The notes under the pieces: model-generated
The model's input: only the letters and a program-made list of their open reading frames with translations
Databases searched by the model: none
Told to the model about the DNA's origin: nothing
Source of the DNA: an uncultured Fibrobacter sp.
GTDB lineage: Bacteria > Fibrobacterota > Fibrobacteria > Fibrobacterales > Fibrobacteraceae
DNA: 64,000 nt
Reading direction: 5' to 3'
Assembly: GCA_934691725.1 (NCBI GenBank)
Contig: CAKUTF010000001.1
Span: forward strand, 1 to 64,000
Position numbers and translations under genes: made by a program
Shown here: positions 52,140 through 61,562 of the stretch, piece after piece
Numbering within the stretch: the first letter of the stretch is position 1
Layout: each line of letters starts with the position of its first letter

Positions 52140-54525
52140 CTTTCTTCGTCCGCTTTTTCTTCTTGCCGTTTGAAAACAGGACCGCGATCAAGTCGTCGAT
52201 ATGTTCCATCGTGTGGATTTTAAGCCCCTTCTTCGCCGGAGCCGGCAATTCGGAAATGTCCTTTTCATTCTGCTTTGGCAGGTAAAGCGTCTTTACTCCG
52301 GCGTCGAGAGCGGCAAGCGCCTTTTCGTTCAAGCCTCCGATCGGCAAAAGGTCGCCAGAAAGGCTCACCTCGCCCGTAAACGCGACATCCGGCGGAACCG
52401 GGATGCGGGTAAACGCAGAAAGCAGCGACAGCGTGAGAGCGATTCCCGCCGACGGACCGTCCTTCGGGACAGCGCCTTCGGGAACGTGGATGTGAATATC
52501 CGTCTTGCGCACAATCGCCGGATCGATTTCAAAACGTTGAAGCCGTTCCCGCACGAGGCTGAGAGCTATCTGCGCGGATTCCTTCATCACGTCGCCGAGC
52601 TTTCCGGTGAGGAGCAGGTGCCCGCGCCCCGAAAGCAGCTTCGATTCAATCAAGAGAATCTCCCCGCCAACAGACGTCCAGGCAAGGCCCGTGATGACGC
52701 CAAAACGACCGGGCTGCGGCAAGCGGTTGTCCAAAAAGCGCGGCACGCCCAGATACTTTTCAACGAGCTTCGGTGTAAGGGAAAGCCGCCCCGATTTTCC
52801 CATCAGGGTTTCCTTGACTCGCTTGCGAACGACCGTTTCAACCATGCGTTCGAGTTCGCGAACCCCGGCCTCGCGCGTGTATCCACGCAATATTTTTTGG
52901 ATAGACTCATCATCAAAGGCTATCAAGGATGCATCCGCGACGCCGCAATTTTTCAACGCTTTCGGAATCAGATAATCCTTTGCGATGGCGAGCTTTTCGT
53001 GCGGATAATATCCGGGCAGGCGCACCACTTCCATGCGGTCTTCAAGAGGCGCAGGAATCGTCGTTTCCGAATTCGCCGTCGCGATAAAGAGCACCTTCGA
53101 AAAGTCCAGCCCGACTTCCATAAAGTGGTCAGTAAAGTCCGGATTGAGTTCCGGGTCGAGAACTTCGAGCATCGCACTCGCCGGGTCTCCCCGATAATCG
53201 CTTCCCATCTTGTCGATTTCGTCAAGCAGGATGACGGGATTCATGCACTTGGCATGGCGAAGGGCCTGGATAAAACGCCCGGGCATCGAACCGATATAGG
53301 TCCGACGGTGGCCGCGGATTTCCGCTTCGTCCGAAACGCCTCCCAAGGTCACCCGGGCAAAGTTCCTGCCGAGCGATTCCGCAATGGACCGCACAAGCGT
53401 CGTCTTTCCCACGCCCGGCGGACCAACCAGGCAGATAATCGGAGCCTTGTTTTCCGCACCGGTCTGCTTCAGCACCGCGACATATTCGAGAATCCGCTCC
53501 TTGACCTTTTCCAAGCCAAAATGCTTCGCATCCAGATTTTTCTTGACCTTTTTCAAGTCCAGAGCGGTATCCGTATAGACGCCATACGGAATCGAAAGGA
53601 ACCAGTCGATATAGTTGCGCGAAACGGCATATTCCGGGCTAGCGGGCTGCATCAGGCGCATCCGACCGAATTCTTCGTCTAGCTTTTCCTGGATTGCCGC
53701 GGAAAAATGCTTTTCCTTGACTTTCTGTTCGAGCTTGTCGATTTCGTCACCGTCGCCGTCCGAAATTTCGCTTTGCAGCATCCGGATCTGCTCGCTGATA
53801 AGCCAGTCCTTCTGGTTTTGCTGCATTTTCTGCTGGACATCGTCCCGGACATGCTCGACGACGCTTTCCACGTCGAGAGCCGCCTGGAGATACGCGTTGA
53901 TGACCCGCCCGAGGGAATCCAGGTTCTCCTGTTCGAGCGCCTTTTGCTTCTGGGCCGGCGTCACGCGCACAAAGGGAAGCATCGCCATGTATGTGGAAAA
54001 AGGCTCTTCCTTGGCCATGACATCGTGCACGATATCCGGGGAAAGATTTTGCAATCCCGCATAGCGTTCAAAAAGGCGTACACCGTCCTTGGCGATAATC
54101 TTGGAAAGCGAATCATCGACCGAAGCATAATGGCGAAGGGAAATGTGCGACGAAAAATAGTTTCTGTCCGAAAGAATTTCCGGATTTACCAAATCGACGA
54201 CGACGACGCCTTCGAGAAGAACCCGCCAGCAGCCGTTCGGAAGCGCGTTCACAGACTGGACATGGGCGAGAACGCCCACCTTGGGCAGGTCTTCGAGCGC
54301 AACCGCTTCCTTGTCCGGATCGGGCTGGAGCGCAAGCAAAATCAGGTCATGGTAAGCCCTCGAAGCCTGCAGAGCGTTCTGCGAAATTTCGCGTCCCACG
54401 AGGACACGGGTAGAAGCCCCCGGCGTCACCAAGGCATCGCGGAGCGGAAGCAATGGAAAATCGTGTGATAAATCGAGGGCGACGGTTTCTAGCAAATTCT
54501 CGGAATCAGGGGTCGTCTTTTTCAA
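52132..54525 (-). CDS. lon: ATP-dependent protease Lon
   Basis: A 797-residue Lon with substrate-binding N domain (about 20-220), AAA+ module with GPPGVGKTTLVRS, and the Ser-Lys peptidase: Ser692 in PKDGPSAGIAL and Lys735 in LNEKALAAL. It degrades misfolded and regulatory proteins. The start is TTG at 54525, 6 nt after GAGGA, because no ATG occurs before the N domain. It lies 9 bp after clpX and ends in a basic KKKKRTKK tail. Confidence 0.97.
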   Translation of the reverse strand: MKKTTPDSENLLETVALDLSHDFPLLPLRDALVTPGASTRVLVGREISQNALQASRAYHDLILLALQPDPDKEAVALEDLPKVGVLAHVQSVNALPNGCWRVLLEGVVVVDLVNPEILSDRNYFSSHISLRHYASVDDSLSKIIAKDGVRLFERYAGLQNLSPDIVHDVMAKEEPFSTYMAMLPFVRVTPAQKQKALEQENLDSLGRVINAYLQAALDVESVVEHVRDDVQQKMQQNQKDWLISEQIRMLQSEISDGDGDEIDKLEQKVKEKHFSAAIQEKLDEEFGRMRLMQPASPEYAVSRNYIDWFLSIPYGVYTDTALDLKKVKKNLDAKHFGLEKVKERILEYVAVLKQTGAENKAPIICLVGPPGVGKTTLVRSIAESLGRNFARVTLGGVSDEAEIRGHRRTYIGSMPGRFIQALRHAKCMNPVILLDEIDKMGSDYRGDPASAMLEVLDPELNPDFTDHFMEVGLDFSKVLFIATANSETTIPAPLEDRMEVVRLPGYYPHEKLAIAKDYLIPKALKNCGVADASLIAFDDESIQKILRGYTREAGVRELERMVETVVRKRVKETLMGKSGRLSLTPKLVEKYLGVPRFLDNRLPQPGRFGVITGLAWTSVGGEILLIESKLLSGRGHLLLTGKLGDVMKESAQIALSLVRERLQRFEIDPAIVRKTDIHIHVPEGAVPKDGPSAGIALTLSLLSAFTRIPVPPDVAFTGEVSLSGDLLPIGGLNEKALAALDAGVKTLYLPKQNEKDISELPAPAKKGLKIHTMEHIDDLIAVLFSNGKKKKRTKKDG

Positions 54526-54534
54526 TCCAAATCC

Positions 54535-55800
54535 TCAAGCGACATTTTTTTCGTTATCTTGCGTCAAGGCCTTTTTGACCAGTTCCCTATCGACTACAAA
54601 CTTCTTGATGCCGGAACCGGGCAGTTCATACATCGCCTTCTGGAGCGTGCGTTCCACAATCGAACGAAGCCCTCTGGCGCCCGTTTTCCTTTCGAGCGTA
54701 AAGGCGACGATTTCCGAAATGCCGTCTTCCGTAAAGGACAGGTCGATTCCGTCCATTTTGAACAGCTTGACGAACTGCTTCACAATCGCGTTCTTCGGCT
54801 CGGTCAGAATCCGCTTCAAGGCAGTTTCGTCGAGTTCTTCGAGAGCGACTACAATCGGCAAGCGTCCGACAAGCTCGGGCATCAAACCGAAATGAATCAG
54901 ATCGTCAGGTTCGAGCTGCTTAAAAAGTTCGGAAAGGGAATTGTCCTTTTCGGAACGGATGTCCGCGCCAAAGCCCATGCCTCCCTGGTTTACGCGGTGG
55001 GCGATGATCTTGTCGAGCGTTTCGAACGCGCCGCCGCAGACAAAAAGGATGTTTTTCGTGTTGATTTGCACGAGGCTCTGTTCCGGATGCTTCCGACCGC
55101 CCTTGGGCGGAACCGCTGCGACAGTCCCTTCCAGAATTTTCAAAAGCCCCTGTTGGACGCCTTCGCCCGAAACGTCGCGCGTAATCGAAGGGTTCGCCGT
55201 CTTGCGCGCAATCTTGTCGATTTCATCGATAAAGATAATGCCGCGTTCTGCCCGGGCCACGTCATAGTCCGCCGCCTGCAAGAGCCGCACCAGGATATTT
55301 TCCACGTCTTCGCCGACATAGCCTGCTTCGGTGAGAACCGTCGCATCGGCAATCGAGAACGGAACGTTCAGAAAGCGAGCGAGCGTCTGGGCGAGAAGCG
55401 TCTTGCCGCTTCCCGTCGGACCGACCAAAAGCAAATTCGACTTTTCGATTTCCACGTCGTCGGCAGGTTTCTTTCCCCGGTTCGCATCGCCTTCGCGAAG
55501 ACGCTTGTAATGATTGTACACAGCGACAGAAAGAGCCATTTTCGCATCGTCCTGCCCGATGACAAATTCATCGAGATGCGCTTTCAGTTCCTTCGGCGTC
55601 GGAAGCGGAGCCATGGCGGTTTCCGCTTTCGCCTTGGCGGCATCTTTCGCCAGGTCGTCCAAAAGAAGATTGTAGCACGCCGACACGCATTCATTGCAAA
55701 TGTGGACATTCGCGCCCGAAATCATCTTCATGACCTGTTCCGCGGGCTTCCCGCAAAAACTGCAAGAAATCTGGGAATGATTCTTTCCGCTCTTGTACAT
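54535..55800 (-). CDS. clpX: ATP-dependent Clp protease ATP-binding subunit ClpX
   Basis: A 421-residue ClpX. The zinc domain is intact (CSFCGKPAEQV then HICNECVSAC). The AAA+ module has GPTGSGKTLLAQT, IIFIDEIDKIA and, later, the IGF-type tripeptide loop for ClpP docking (expected around 270). It unfolds substrates for ClpP. It lies 31 bp after clpP in the tig-clpP-clpX-lon order common in bacteria. Confidence 0.97.
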   Translation of the reverse strand: MYKSGKNHSQISCSFCGKPAEQVMKMISGANVHICNECVSACYNLLLDDLAKDAAKAKAETAMAPLPTPKELKAHLDEFVIGQDDAKMALSVAVYNHYKRLREGDANRGKKPADDVEIEKSNLLLVGPTGSGKTLLAQTLARFLNVPFSIADATVLTEAGYVGEDVENILVRLLQAADYDVARAERGIIFIDEIDKIARKTANPSITRDVSGEGVQQGLLKILEGTVAAVPPKGGRKHPEQSLVQINTKNILFVCGGAFETLDKIIAHRVNQGGMGFGADIRSEKDNSLSELFKQLEPDDLIHFGLMPELVGRLPIVVALEELDETALKRILTEPKNAIVKQFVKLFKMDGIDLSFTEDGISEIVAFTLERKTGARGLRSIVERTLQKAMYELPGSGIKKFVVDRELVKKALTQDNEKNVA

Positions 55801-55831
55801 CGAAACGACCCTTATCTTCTAAGCGTTTAGC

Positions 55832-56416
55832 TTAGGCCTTGTGCGGTTTGAAAATTTCATCGATCACGCCGAATTCCAGAGCCTCTTCCGGCGTCAGGAA
55901 AAAATCGCGCTCCGTCTTTTCGCGAACCTCTTCGATCGAACGCCCCGAATGTTCCGCGATGATCTGCGAGAGCATTTCACGAGTGCGGACCAGTTCCTTC
56001 GCATGGACCTGGATATCCGTCGATTGGCCGGTCACCGCGCCGGACGGTTGGTGCAGCATAATCCGGGAATGGGGAAGAGCGTAACGCTTGCCCTTGGTTC
56101 CCGAAGCGAGCAGAATCGCCGCCATCGAGATGCTGTCCCCGACGCAAATCGTCGCCACGTTCGGACGGATATGCTGCATGGTATCGTAGATGGCAAGCCC
56201 GGCAGACACGTAGCCGCCCGGGCTGTTGATGTACAAAGTAATGTCTTTCTCGGGATTCTCGTATTCCAGGAAAATCATCTGGGCCATCACGTTGTTCGCC
56301 ACTTCGTCATTTATCGGCGTCCCGAGGAAAATGATGCGTTCCTTGAGAAGACGTGAATAAATGTCGTAAGCGCGTTCACCGTGACCGGTGTTCTCAATGA
56401 TGGTTGGAATGACCAT
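55832..56416 (-). CDS. clpP: ATP-dependent Clp protease proteolytic subunit
   Basis: A 194-residue ClpP with the full triad: Ser97 (CVGDSISMAA), His122 (IMLHQPSG) and Asp171 (EKTERDFFL). The usual sequence around the serine is GQAASMGA, so the preceding residues are slightly unusual. It forms the protease chamber with ClpX encoded next. It begins 16 bp after the trigger factor gene. Confidence 0.97.
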   Translation of the reverse strand: MVIPTIIENTGHGERAYDIYSRLLKERIIFLGTPINDEVANNVMAQMIFLEYENPEKDITLYINSPGGYVSAGLAIYDTMQHIRPNVATICVGDSISMAAILLASGTKGKRYALPHSRIMLHQPSGAVTGQSTDIQVHAKELVRTREMLSQIIAEHSGRSIEEVREKTERDFFLTPEEALEFGVIDEIFKPHKA

Positions 56417-56432
56417 GAATTCCCCCTAAAAG

Positions 56433-57686
56433 TTACTTGGCAGCGTCTTCGTGCTTGATGCCGACGAGCAGGTCGGAAGCCATTTCCACGCGAAGTTCGT
56501 CGCGGAGAGCGACCGTGCGACCGGACTGGCGGAAGTGGTCCTTCAACGCCTTCGCCTCGACGCCGTAAGCCTTGGCGATTTCCTCGATACGGGCATCGAC
56601 CATCGCCTGGCTAGGCTTGAGCTTTTCCTTGTTCGCGACAAATTCCAGGATACGGTGCTTCTTGATTTCGCGGACAGCTTCCGGTTCGAGCGTCTTGAGT
56701 TCCTCTTCGGTCGGTTCGATATCCTCGTTCGTGCCGGCATTGCGCTTGAGCGTGTACTTGATGAGATCGACAACCCGGGCGTGCGGAACGTCAAACGGAT
56801 TCGTTTCGATCAGCTTGTCAATCGCATCGTTCAGCGCCTTGTTCTTCGCTAGATTCCGCTTGTTGTTGATGAGGCTCGTCTGGACATTGTCCTTGAGTTC
56901 GGCTTCGTCCTTGACCCCGACCTTCTTGAAAAATTCCTCGTCCATCTTCGGGGCGCGGATTTCCCGGACATCGGTCACTTCCACCTTGAAATCGGCTGTC
57001 TTGCCGCGGTACTGTTCGTCCTTGTGGTCGGCGGGATAGACGAAATGAATTTCCTTGTTATCGCCCTTCTTCACGCCGGTAAGCCCTTCGTCAAATCCCG
57101 GAGAGGAAGATTCGCCGAGAAGCGTACGGAACTCGCGATCTTCCGGAATTTCTTTCGATTCCCCGTCAATTTTCACTTCGAGATAGTTTCCGACAACAAC
57201 ATCGCCCTTCTTGGATTCGCGATCGACGGATTCCGCAGACGAATACATCTGCAGCACGCGGTCGAGTTCCGCCTTGACTTCATCTTCGGAGACCGCCACT
57301 TCGGGAACGGTGATTCCGAGGCTCTCGTATCCCTTGATATCGATTTCCGGATCGACTTCGACAACCGCGGTAAACGAAATGTCGGACTTTTCGTCGTCCT
57401 TGAAATTTTCGACCTTGACTCGGGCGACCGGGATGATGTTCGCCTTCTTCAGCTCTTCGCTCAGCGTGCTGTTCATCAGTTCCTCGATGCACTCCTGGCG
57501 AATCATCTTGCCAAAGCGAGAGACGATCGTATGGCGCGGAGTGGCTCCGGCGCGGAAACCCTTCAATTGCACTTCCTTGCGGTACTGCGTCACCTTTTTC
57601 TCGAAAGGCGCTTTCAGCGCTTCCTGGGGAATGGTGATTTCGACATTGCGTACTGTAGAGCTGGTTTCTTTAATCGAAACGGTCAT
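56433..57686 (-). CDS. tig: Trigger factor
   Basis: A 417-residue ribosome-bound chaperone and prolyl isomerase. The ribosome-binding tail holds a variant of the GFRxG-P motif (GFRAGATPRH), the PPIase domain is at about 150-240, and the C-terminal helical arms follow. The frame is open through the tRNA gene upstream, but ATG 57686 follows GGAG and begins MTVSIKETSS, so the extension is not real. First protein gene of the proteostasis string. Confidence 0.95.
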   Translation of the reverse strand: MTVSIKETSSTVRNVEITIPQEALKAPFEKKVTQYRKEVQLKGFRAGATPRHTIVSRFGKMIRQECIEELMNSTLSEELKKANIIPVARVKVENFKDDEKSDISFTAVVEVDPEIDIKGYESLGITVPEVAVSEDEVKAELDRVLQMYSSAESVDRESKKGDVVVGNYLEVKIDGESKEIPEDREFRTLLGESSSPGFDEGLTGVKKGDNKEIHFVYPADHKDEQYRGKTADFKVEVTDVREIRAPKMDEEFFKKVGVKDEAELKDNVQTSLINNKRNLAKNKALNDAIDKLIETNPFDVPHARVVDLIKYTLKRNAGTNEDIEPTEEELKTLEPEAVREIKKHRILEFVANKEKLKPSQAMVDARIEEIAKAYGVEAKALKDHFRQSGRTVALRDELRVEMASDLLVGIKHEDAAK

Positions 57687-57719
57687 GTTGTCTCCAATAA
57701 GTGAAAAACTCGGTAAAAA

Positions 57720-57799
57720 TGCGAGGGGAGGGAGTCGAACCCTCACGATTTCTCGCCAGATCCTAAGTCTGGTGCGTCTGCCAATTCCGCCACTCTCGC
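57720..57799 (-). tRNA. tRNA-Leu (anticodon TAG)
   Basis: An 80-nt cloverleaf with the long variable arm of class II tRNAs. The anticodon arm is CCAGA-CTTAGGA-TCTGG, giving TAG (reads CUA and relatives). The T arm is GAGGG-TTCGACT-CCCTC and the D loop has the usual AATTGGCAGACG. The acceptor stem pairs GCGAGAG with CCCTCGC, with one A-C mismatch at the sixth pair. The discriminator is A and CCA is not encoded. It lies 34 bp upstream of tig on the same strand. Confidence 0.93.
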
Positions 57800-57857
57800 G
57801 TTTCGAAGCCAAAAATAGAAAAAAGCTTCCCATTTAGAAAAGGAATCAAGTATTTTT

Positions 57858-59102
57858 GTGGGCGTGTCGGGCACTTTTCGGACAATTCGCATCGGAATCT
57901 TCATTTCGGCGGTGAATCTTCTCATCCAGGGCGTGGTCTTCCTCGTCGGGAACTTCATGGCGAAAAACCTGGGAAACGTCGATTTCGCCTATTTCGGGGT
58001 GCTGCAAAGCGACTACTCGATTTTTACCGCACTAGCCGATTTCGGAACGACAACCCTGCTGCTCGCCTTTTTCGGGAAGAACGCCGTCAAGGGGAAGCTT
58101 CTCCATTTCGCCTTCCAGCTGCGCTATTCGCTTGCGTTCGCATCGATGCTCCTGATGGCGCTTTTCGCCTGCACTGTCCGAAGGAACCATCCCGTTTTCC
58201 TGAGCGAATTCATCCTCGCATTCGGGCTTCTCTTCCAGCACGCATTTTTCGACTGGTATTTCATCTGCGGAAAATTCTGGAAAAAGCTCCTGGTTTCCAA
58301 AATCCTGCATACGATTTCCTACGCCTCGGTCATGGGATTTTCCCTGCTCTACCTCCAGACGAAAAGCTTCGAAGGCATCGCTCTTTCGATGGTTCTCGCC
58401 GCGCTTCCCGCCTGGAGCTTCGGAGCGACCGCCGCGCTCCGCCCGCAGATTTTCAGGTTCAGCCGTCGCAGCGTCCTGTTTGTCCGTCTGATGCTCGGCA
58501 AGGCGTTCCCGTTCGCCCTGTCGAGCCTCGCAAGCTTTCTCTATCTGCCGCTCGGACTTTACGCGATGGATTTTTACGCGCCACGCGAACAGTTCAGCGG
58601 ATACAACTACGCGAATAAATTAATCCTGCTCGCTTCGAGCCTGATGGTGAACTTCATCTCGTCATCGCTTGTATCCAAGCACGAATCGGACGATCCGAAT
58701 TTCCATGTAAAGGACATTGCGCTTTTTACCGCATTTATCGCGCTTTGCGCTTCCCCCGTATGGATTTTCCCCGAGTTCTGCCTGAAGACATTCTTCTTCG
58801 CGGCCCCGATACGAACGAACCCGGACATTCTCGCCTTTGGGGCGGCTTCCCTTTCCATCCTCGCGTTCTCCATCATCCTGCAGGCTCTCCGCATGAACCT
58901 CGTCGCAACCATGCTCAAGGAAAAGCGGCTCTGGACATACGTGGCGTTCATTTTCCTCGGCGGCGCGCTAAACGCTTTCGCCGTGTTCATCGTGCCAAAA
59001 TTCGGCCCGGGATTTCAAGCACTTCCGTTTCTCGCGCTAACCGGAGACGTCGCTCTGAGCGCTCTTCTCTTTTGGTATTTCAGGAAAAGGTTTGGCAGGT
59101 AG
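57858..59102 (+). CDS. Polysaccharide flippase (Wzx-like, MATE-type membrane protein)
   Basis: A 414-residue integral membrane protein with about 12 hydrophobic helices and basic loops, of the oligosaccharide flippase type. It would move lipid-linked repeat units across the inner membrane. The start is taken as GTG 57858 (a GTG at 57864 is also possible). It is the only plus-strand gene of the cluster, and its 3' end overlaps the convergent polymerase gene by 66 bp. Confidence 0.82.
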   Translation: MGVSGTFRTIRIGIFISAVNLLIQGVVFLVGNFMAKNLGNVDFAYFGVLQSDYSIFTALADFGTTTLLLAFFGKNAVKGKLLHFAFQLRYSLAFASMLLMALFACTVRRNHPVFLSEFILAFGLLFQHAFFDWYFICGKFWKKLLVSKILHTISYASVMGFSLLYLQTKSFEGIALSMVLAALPAWSFGATAALRPQIFRFSRRSVLFVRLMLGKAFPFALSSLASFLYLPLGLYAMDFYAPREQFSGYNYANKLILLASSLMVNFISSSLVSKHESDDPNFHVKDIALFTAFIALCASPVWIFPEFCLKTFFFAAPIRTNPDILAFGAASLSILAFSIILQALRMNLVATMLKEKRLWTYVAFIFLGGALNAFAVFIVPKFGPGFQALPFLALTGDVALSALLFWYFRKRFGR

Positions 59103-60353
59103 CCAGCAAATCGAGGAAACCGCCCAGACAACGAATCCCCACGCCCAAAAAATCCCCTGCTTGTAACCCGCAATAAAAAACCAGAAGCCAACGAAATAAA
59201 TCAGGAACGTATAAAGCATCACGACCTGCGGATTTTTCTTTCTTTTCAAGTTCGCATATAGCACGCACATGCCTAGCCCGACAAGGAATGGCACGGCAAA
59301 GCATCCAGGAAGCCCAAAATCCTTGTAAATTTCCCACAGATAGCCGGTCGTATTGTAGCCGGGAATTTTCTGGACGCTCTCGTTGAAAATCCCATCCCAG
59401 CCAAAGCTGTTCTTCAAGGGATTCGCAACGCGGAAATATTCAAACATTCCGGAAAAAAAGTCGATTCCGTATGTAAAAGGATGTATTTCCCTGTCAGGCG
59501 GCGGATTCACCGCATAATCCAGATTCCAGTAGTTATTCGCCACGTAGTTATACGGCATTGTCATTGCAGCGTCCATCGTCATCGACTTGATCGAGGAATC
59601 TCCCCCATACTGCGACCTGGCAGAAGCAACAAAAACAAAGGCGGCAATTCCAAGAATCATCAGCGAGGCGATTAGAATTACCGAAATCCGCCGACACAAA
59701 AAATTAAACAGGATGACAACAAACCCGATGCACATAAAAAAAGTCGTCCGGCTCGGATAGGCGCAGACGCTCAACACGCACACGAAGGGAACAACGATTC
59801 TCGAAATCCAACGGATCCAGCGGACAGGATTCACCTTCCGGAACATCGACACGCCGAACATCAGGATGACAAGCGGAGCGCTCGAAAAAAATTGCGCATA
59901 GAGACCGTAATTTACTTTTCGCGAAGCCCAGTAGCTTGCATTGCCCGAAAACAAGATGAGATTTCCCACAATTTTGAGGATGCCGAAAATGCCGACCAGA
60001 TAGGCGAACAAAATCAGGCAGGAAAAGACAAAATGCAGTTTCCAGTTGTAAGCCGTGGTTTCCCGAGTCTCTTCGCAAAGGTTCGGTTTGGGACGCCCCC
60101 ATTCAAAAAGCAGGCACGCCGAAGAAAAGGATAGCAGCGCACCAAGCCAGACAAACCACGTCTTCGCATGAAAAGGCGTCATCGCATGGTCAAGGCGCAA
60201 ATAGGCAAAAGCCAATGTCAGACACTGGAAAAAAATGTAAACGGTCGCCGGCGAAAAGAAATCCTTCTTCGCTTTCCACACATAGAGCAAAAGTCCTACG
60301 ACAACCGATAAAAGAATCGCCGTTTCGGGATATTCGCAAAGCCAAGCGAACAT
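59037..60353 (-). CDS. O-antigen/oligosaccharide repeat unit polymerase (Wzy-like)
   Basis: A 438-residue membrane protein with about 10 to 12 hydrophobic segments and a large periplasmic loop (about 255-345) that contains the only long hydrophilic stretch. This is the topology of Wzy-type polymerases. Assignment is strengthened by the Wzz-like, Wza-like and flippase genes beside it. Its ATG overlaps the stop codon of the Wzz-like gene by one base. It ends inside the flippase gene on the other strand. Confidence 0.78.
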   Translation of the reverse strand: MFAWLCEYPETAILLSVVVGLLLYVWKAKKDFFSPATVYIFFQCLTLAFAYLRLDHAMTPFHAKTWFVWLGALLSFSSACLLFEWGRPKPNLCEETRETTAYNWKLHFVFSCLILFAYLVGIFGILKIVGNLILFSGNASYWASRKVNYGLYAQFFSSAPLVILMFGVSMFRKVNPVRWIRWISRIVVPFVCVLSVCAYPSRTTFFMCIGFVVILFNFLCRRISVILIASLMILGIAAFVFVASARSQYGGDSSIKSMTMDAAMTMPYNYVANNYWNLDYAVNPPPDREIHPFTYGIDFFSGMFEYFRVANPLKNSFGWDGIFNESVQKIPGYNTTGYLWEIYKDFGLPGCFAVPFLVGLGMCVLYANLKRKKNPQVVMLYTFLIYFVGFWFFIAGYKQGIFWAWGFVVWAVSSICWLPAKPFPEIPKEKSAQSDVSG

Positions 60354-61558
60354 CAGTGCACGCGATTCCTTTTAAAGAAACGGGAAAAGACTAGCCATTC
60401 CTTTTCAAGAGAGGAACCGGTTCCTTCTTGAGCCTTCACCAATTCGATGAAATTGCAGAGAATGGTCGCCAAGAGCGACATGACCAGCACGCAAAACACG
60501 AGAGAAACCCCTCGCAGCGGAAACACCTTCTTGTCGTTCGGCCACGGGGCTTCGAGTATATGAAGATTGGTGAGTTTTTTCGCCTCTTCGAGCAGCATCT
60601 GCTCGCTCTGCTGCCGGAGAAGCTTGTACATCGCGGACTGGACCTTGATTTCCTCTTCCTTCCGCATGAATTCCGCACCGAGTTCCGGACTTTTCTTGAG
60701 AGAGACAAGCCCCAACGCCTGCTGTTTTCCTTCGAGAGTCTGGTTTATCGATGTATTCAAGGAAGCATAACGCTTTGACAATTCATCGTATCGCTTGGAA
60801 TTTTCGCCGTGCAGCTTCCGTTCGTAATTCATCTCGACAGCGACCGCTTCCCGCTCGGACTGGAGCGTGCTCAAGTATTTAATGGTCGATTCCATCTGGA
60901 TCATCGGTTCGTAGAAATTGTTGTCCGTCTGGAACTTCACAAAGTCGCGCTGCAAGGAATCCAGGTCCTTCAGGCAAAGCTCGATGCGGCTTTCAAAGTA
61001 TTCACGGCTCTGCTTCGCCTGGAGAGTCTTGAACGCGTTGAACATGGAGTCCGCCTTTTCGAGCATAAACGTCGCCATGTCTGCCGCCACCTGGAAATCT
61101 TCGTCCTCGATCGTGATTTCGAGCATGTTTTCGTCGGTGAGCTTGAGCGAAAAGTTCTTGCGGAACTTTTTCAGCAGGTCGGCGCGAAACTTGCCGTCAA
61201 ACTCGTAATGCTTCGCCAGGTCGAACCTGTCGATCACCATGTCTTGCAATTCCTTGGAATTGAAAATCGTCCAGATGGCGTCCGCATCGACAGAACCCAT
61301 CGAAAGCCCGAGCATCGACGCATAGGAAGAAAGCTCTTCGCCGAGCATCCCGCCCAAAGCGTTCATTCCCGAAGAACTCGGAGGAGGCGTCACGACGGCC
61401 TTCGCCGCATAGACAGGTCGCACGACCCACATCACAAGCACAAAGACCGCAATCGTCGGAAGAAGCACAATCAAAGCGCAAAGCTTGAAATGTTTCAAGT
61501 CGTTGTTGAGAATCCGCAGAAGCGTTTCCGTCAAGCCGGGAGTTTCATTCGATTGCAT
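60353..61558 (-). CDS. Wzz-family chain-length determinant protein
   Basis: A 401-residue protein with an N-terminal membrane helix (about 25-47), a long periplasmic coiled-coil region (about 180-320) and a second helix near 350-372. These are the PCP/Wzz features. No cytoplasmic tyrosine-kinase domain is attached, so it is a PCP-1/PCP-3-like protein. It controls length of polysaccharide made by Wzy. It starts 4 bp after the stop codon of the Wza-like gene. Confidence 0.88.
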   Translation of the reverse strand: MQSNETPGLTETLLRILNNDLKHFKLCALIVLLPTIAVFVLVMWVVRPVYAAKAVVTPPPSSSGMNALGGMLGEELSSYASMLGLSMGSVDADAIWTIFNSKELQDMVIDRFDLAKHYEFDGKFRADLLKKFRKNFSLKLTDENMLEITIEDEDFQVAADMATFMLEKADSMFNAFKTLQAKQSREYFESRIELCLKDLDSLQRDFVKFQTDNNFYEPMIQMESTIKYLSTLQSEREAVAVEMNYERKLHGENSKRYDELSKRYASLNTSINQTLEGKQQALGLVSLKKSPELGAEFMRKEEEIKVQSAMYKLLRQQSEQMLLEEAKKLTNLHILEAPWPNDKKVFPLRGVSLVFCVLVMSLLATILCNFIELVKAQEGTGSSLEKEWLVFSRFFKRNRVH

Positions 61559-61562
61559 AGGC

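Noticed and set aside
52201..53682. 493-codon frame opposite lon
   Set aside because: Antisense shadow of the conserved Lon AAA+ region; composition is Arg-rich and unlike real proteins.
54559..55830. 423-codon frame opposite clpX
   Set aside because: Antisense shadow of clpX with no domain.
57687..57833. N-terminal extension of the trigger factor frame
   Set aside because: It runs through the tRNA-Leu gene; the ATG at 57686 has a ribosome site and the normal family start.
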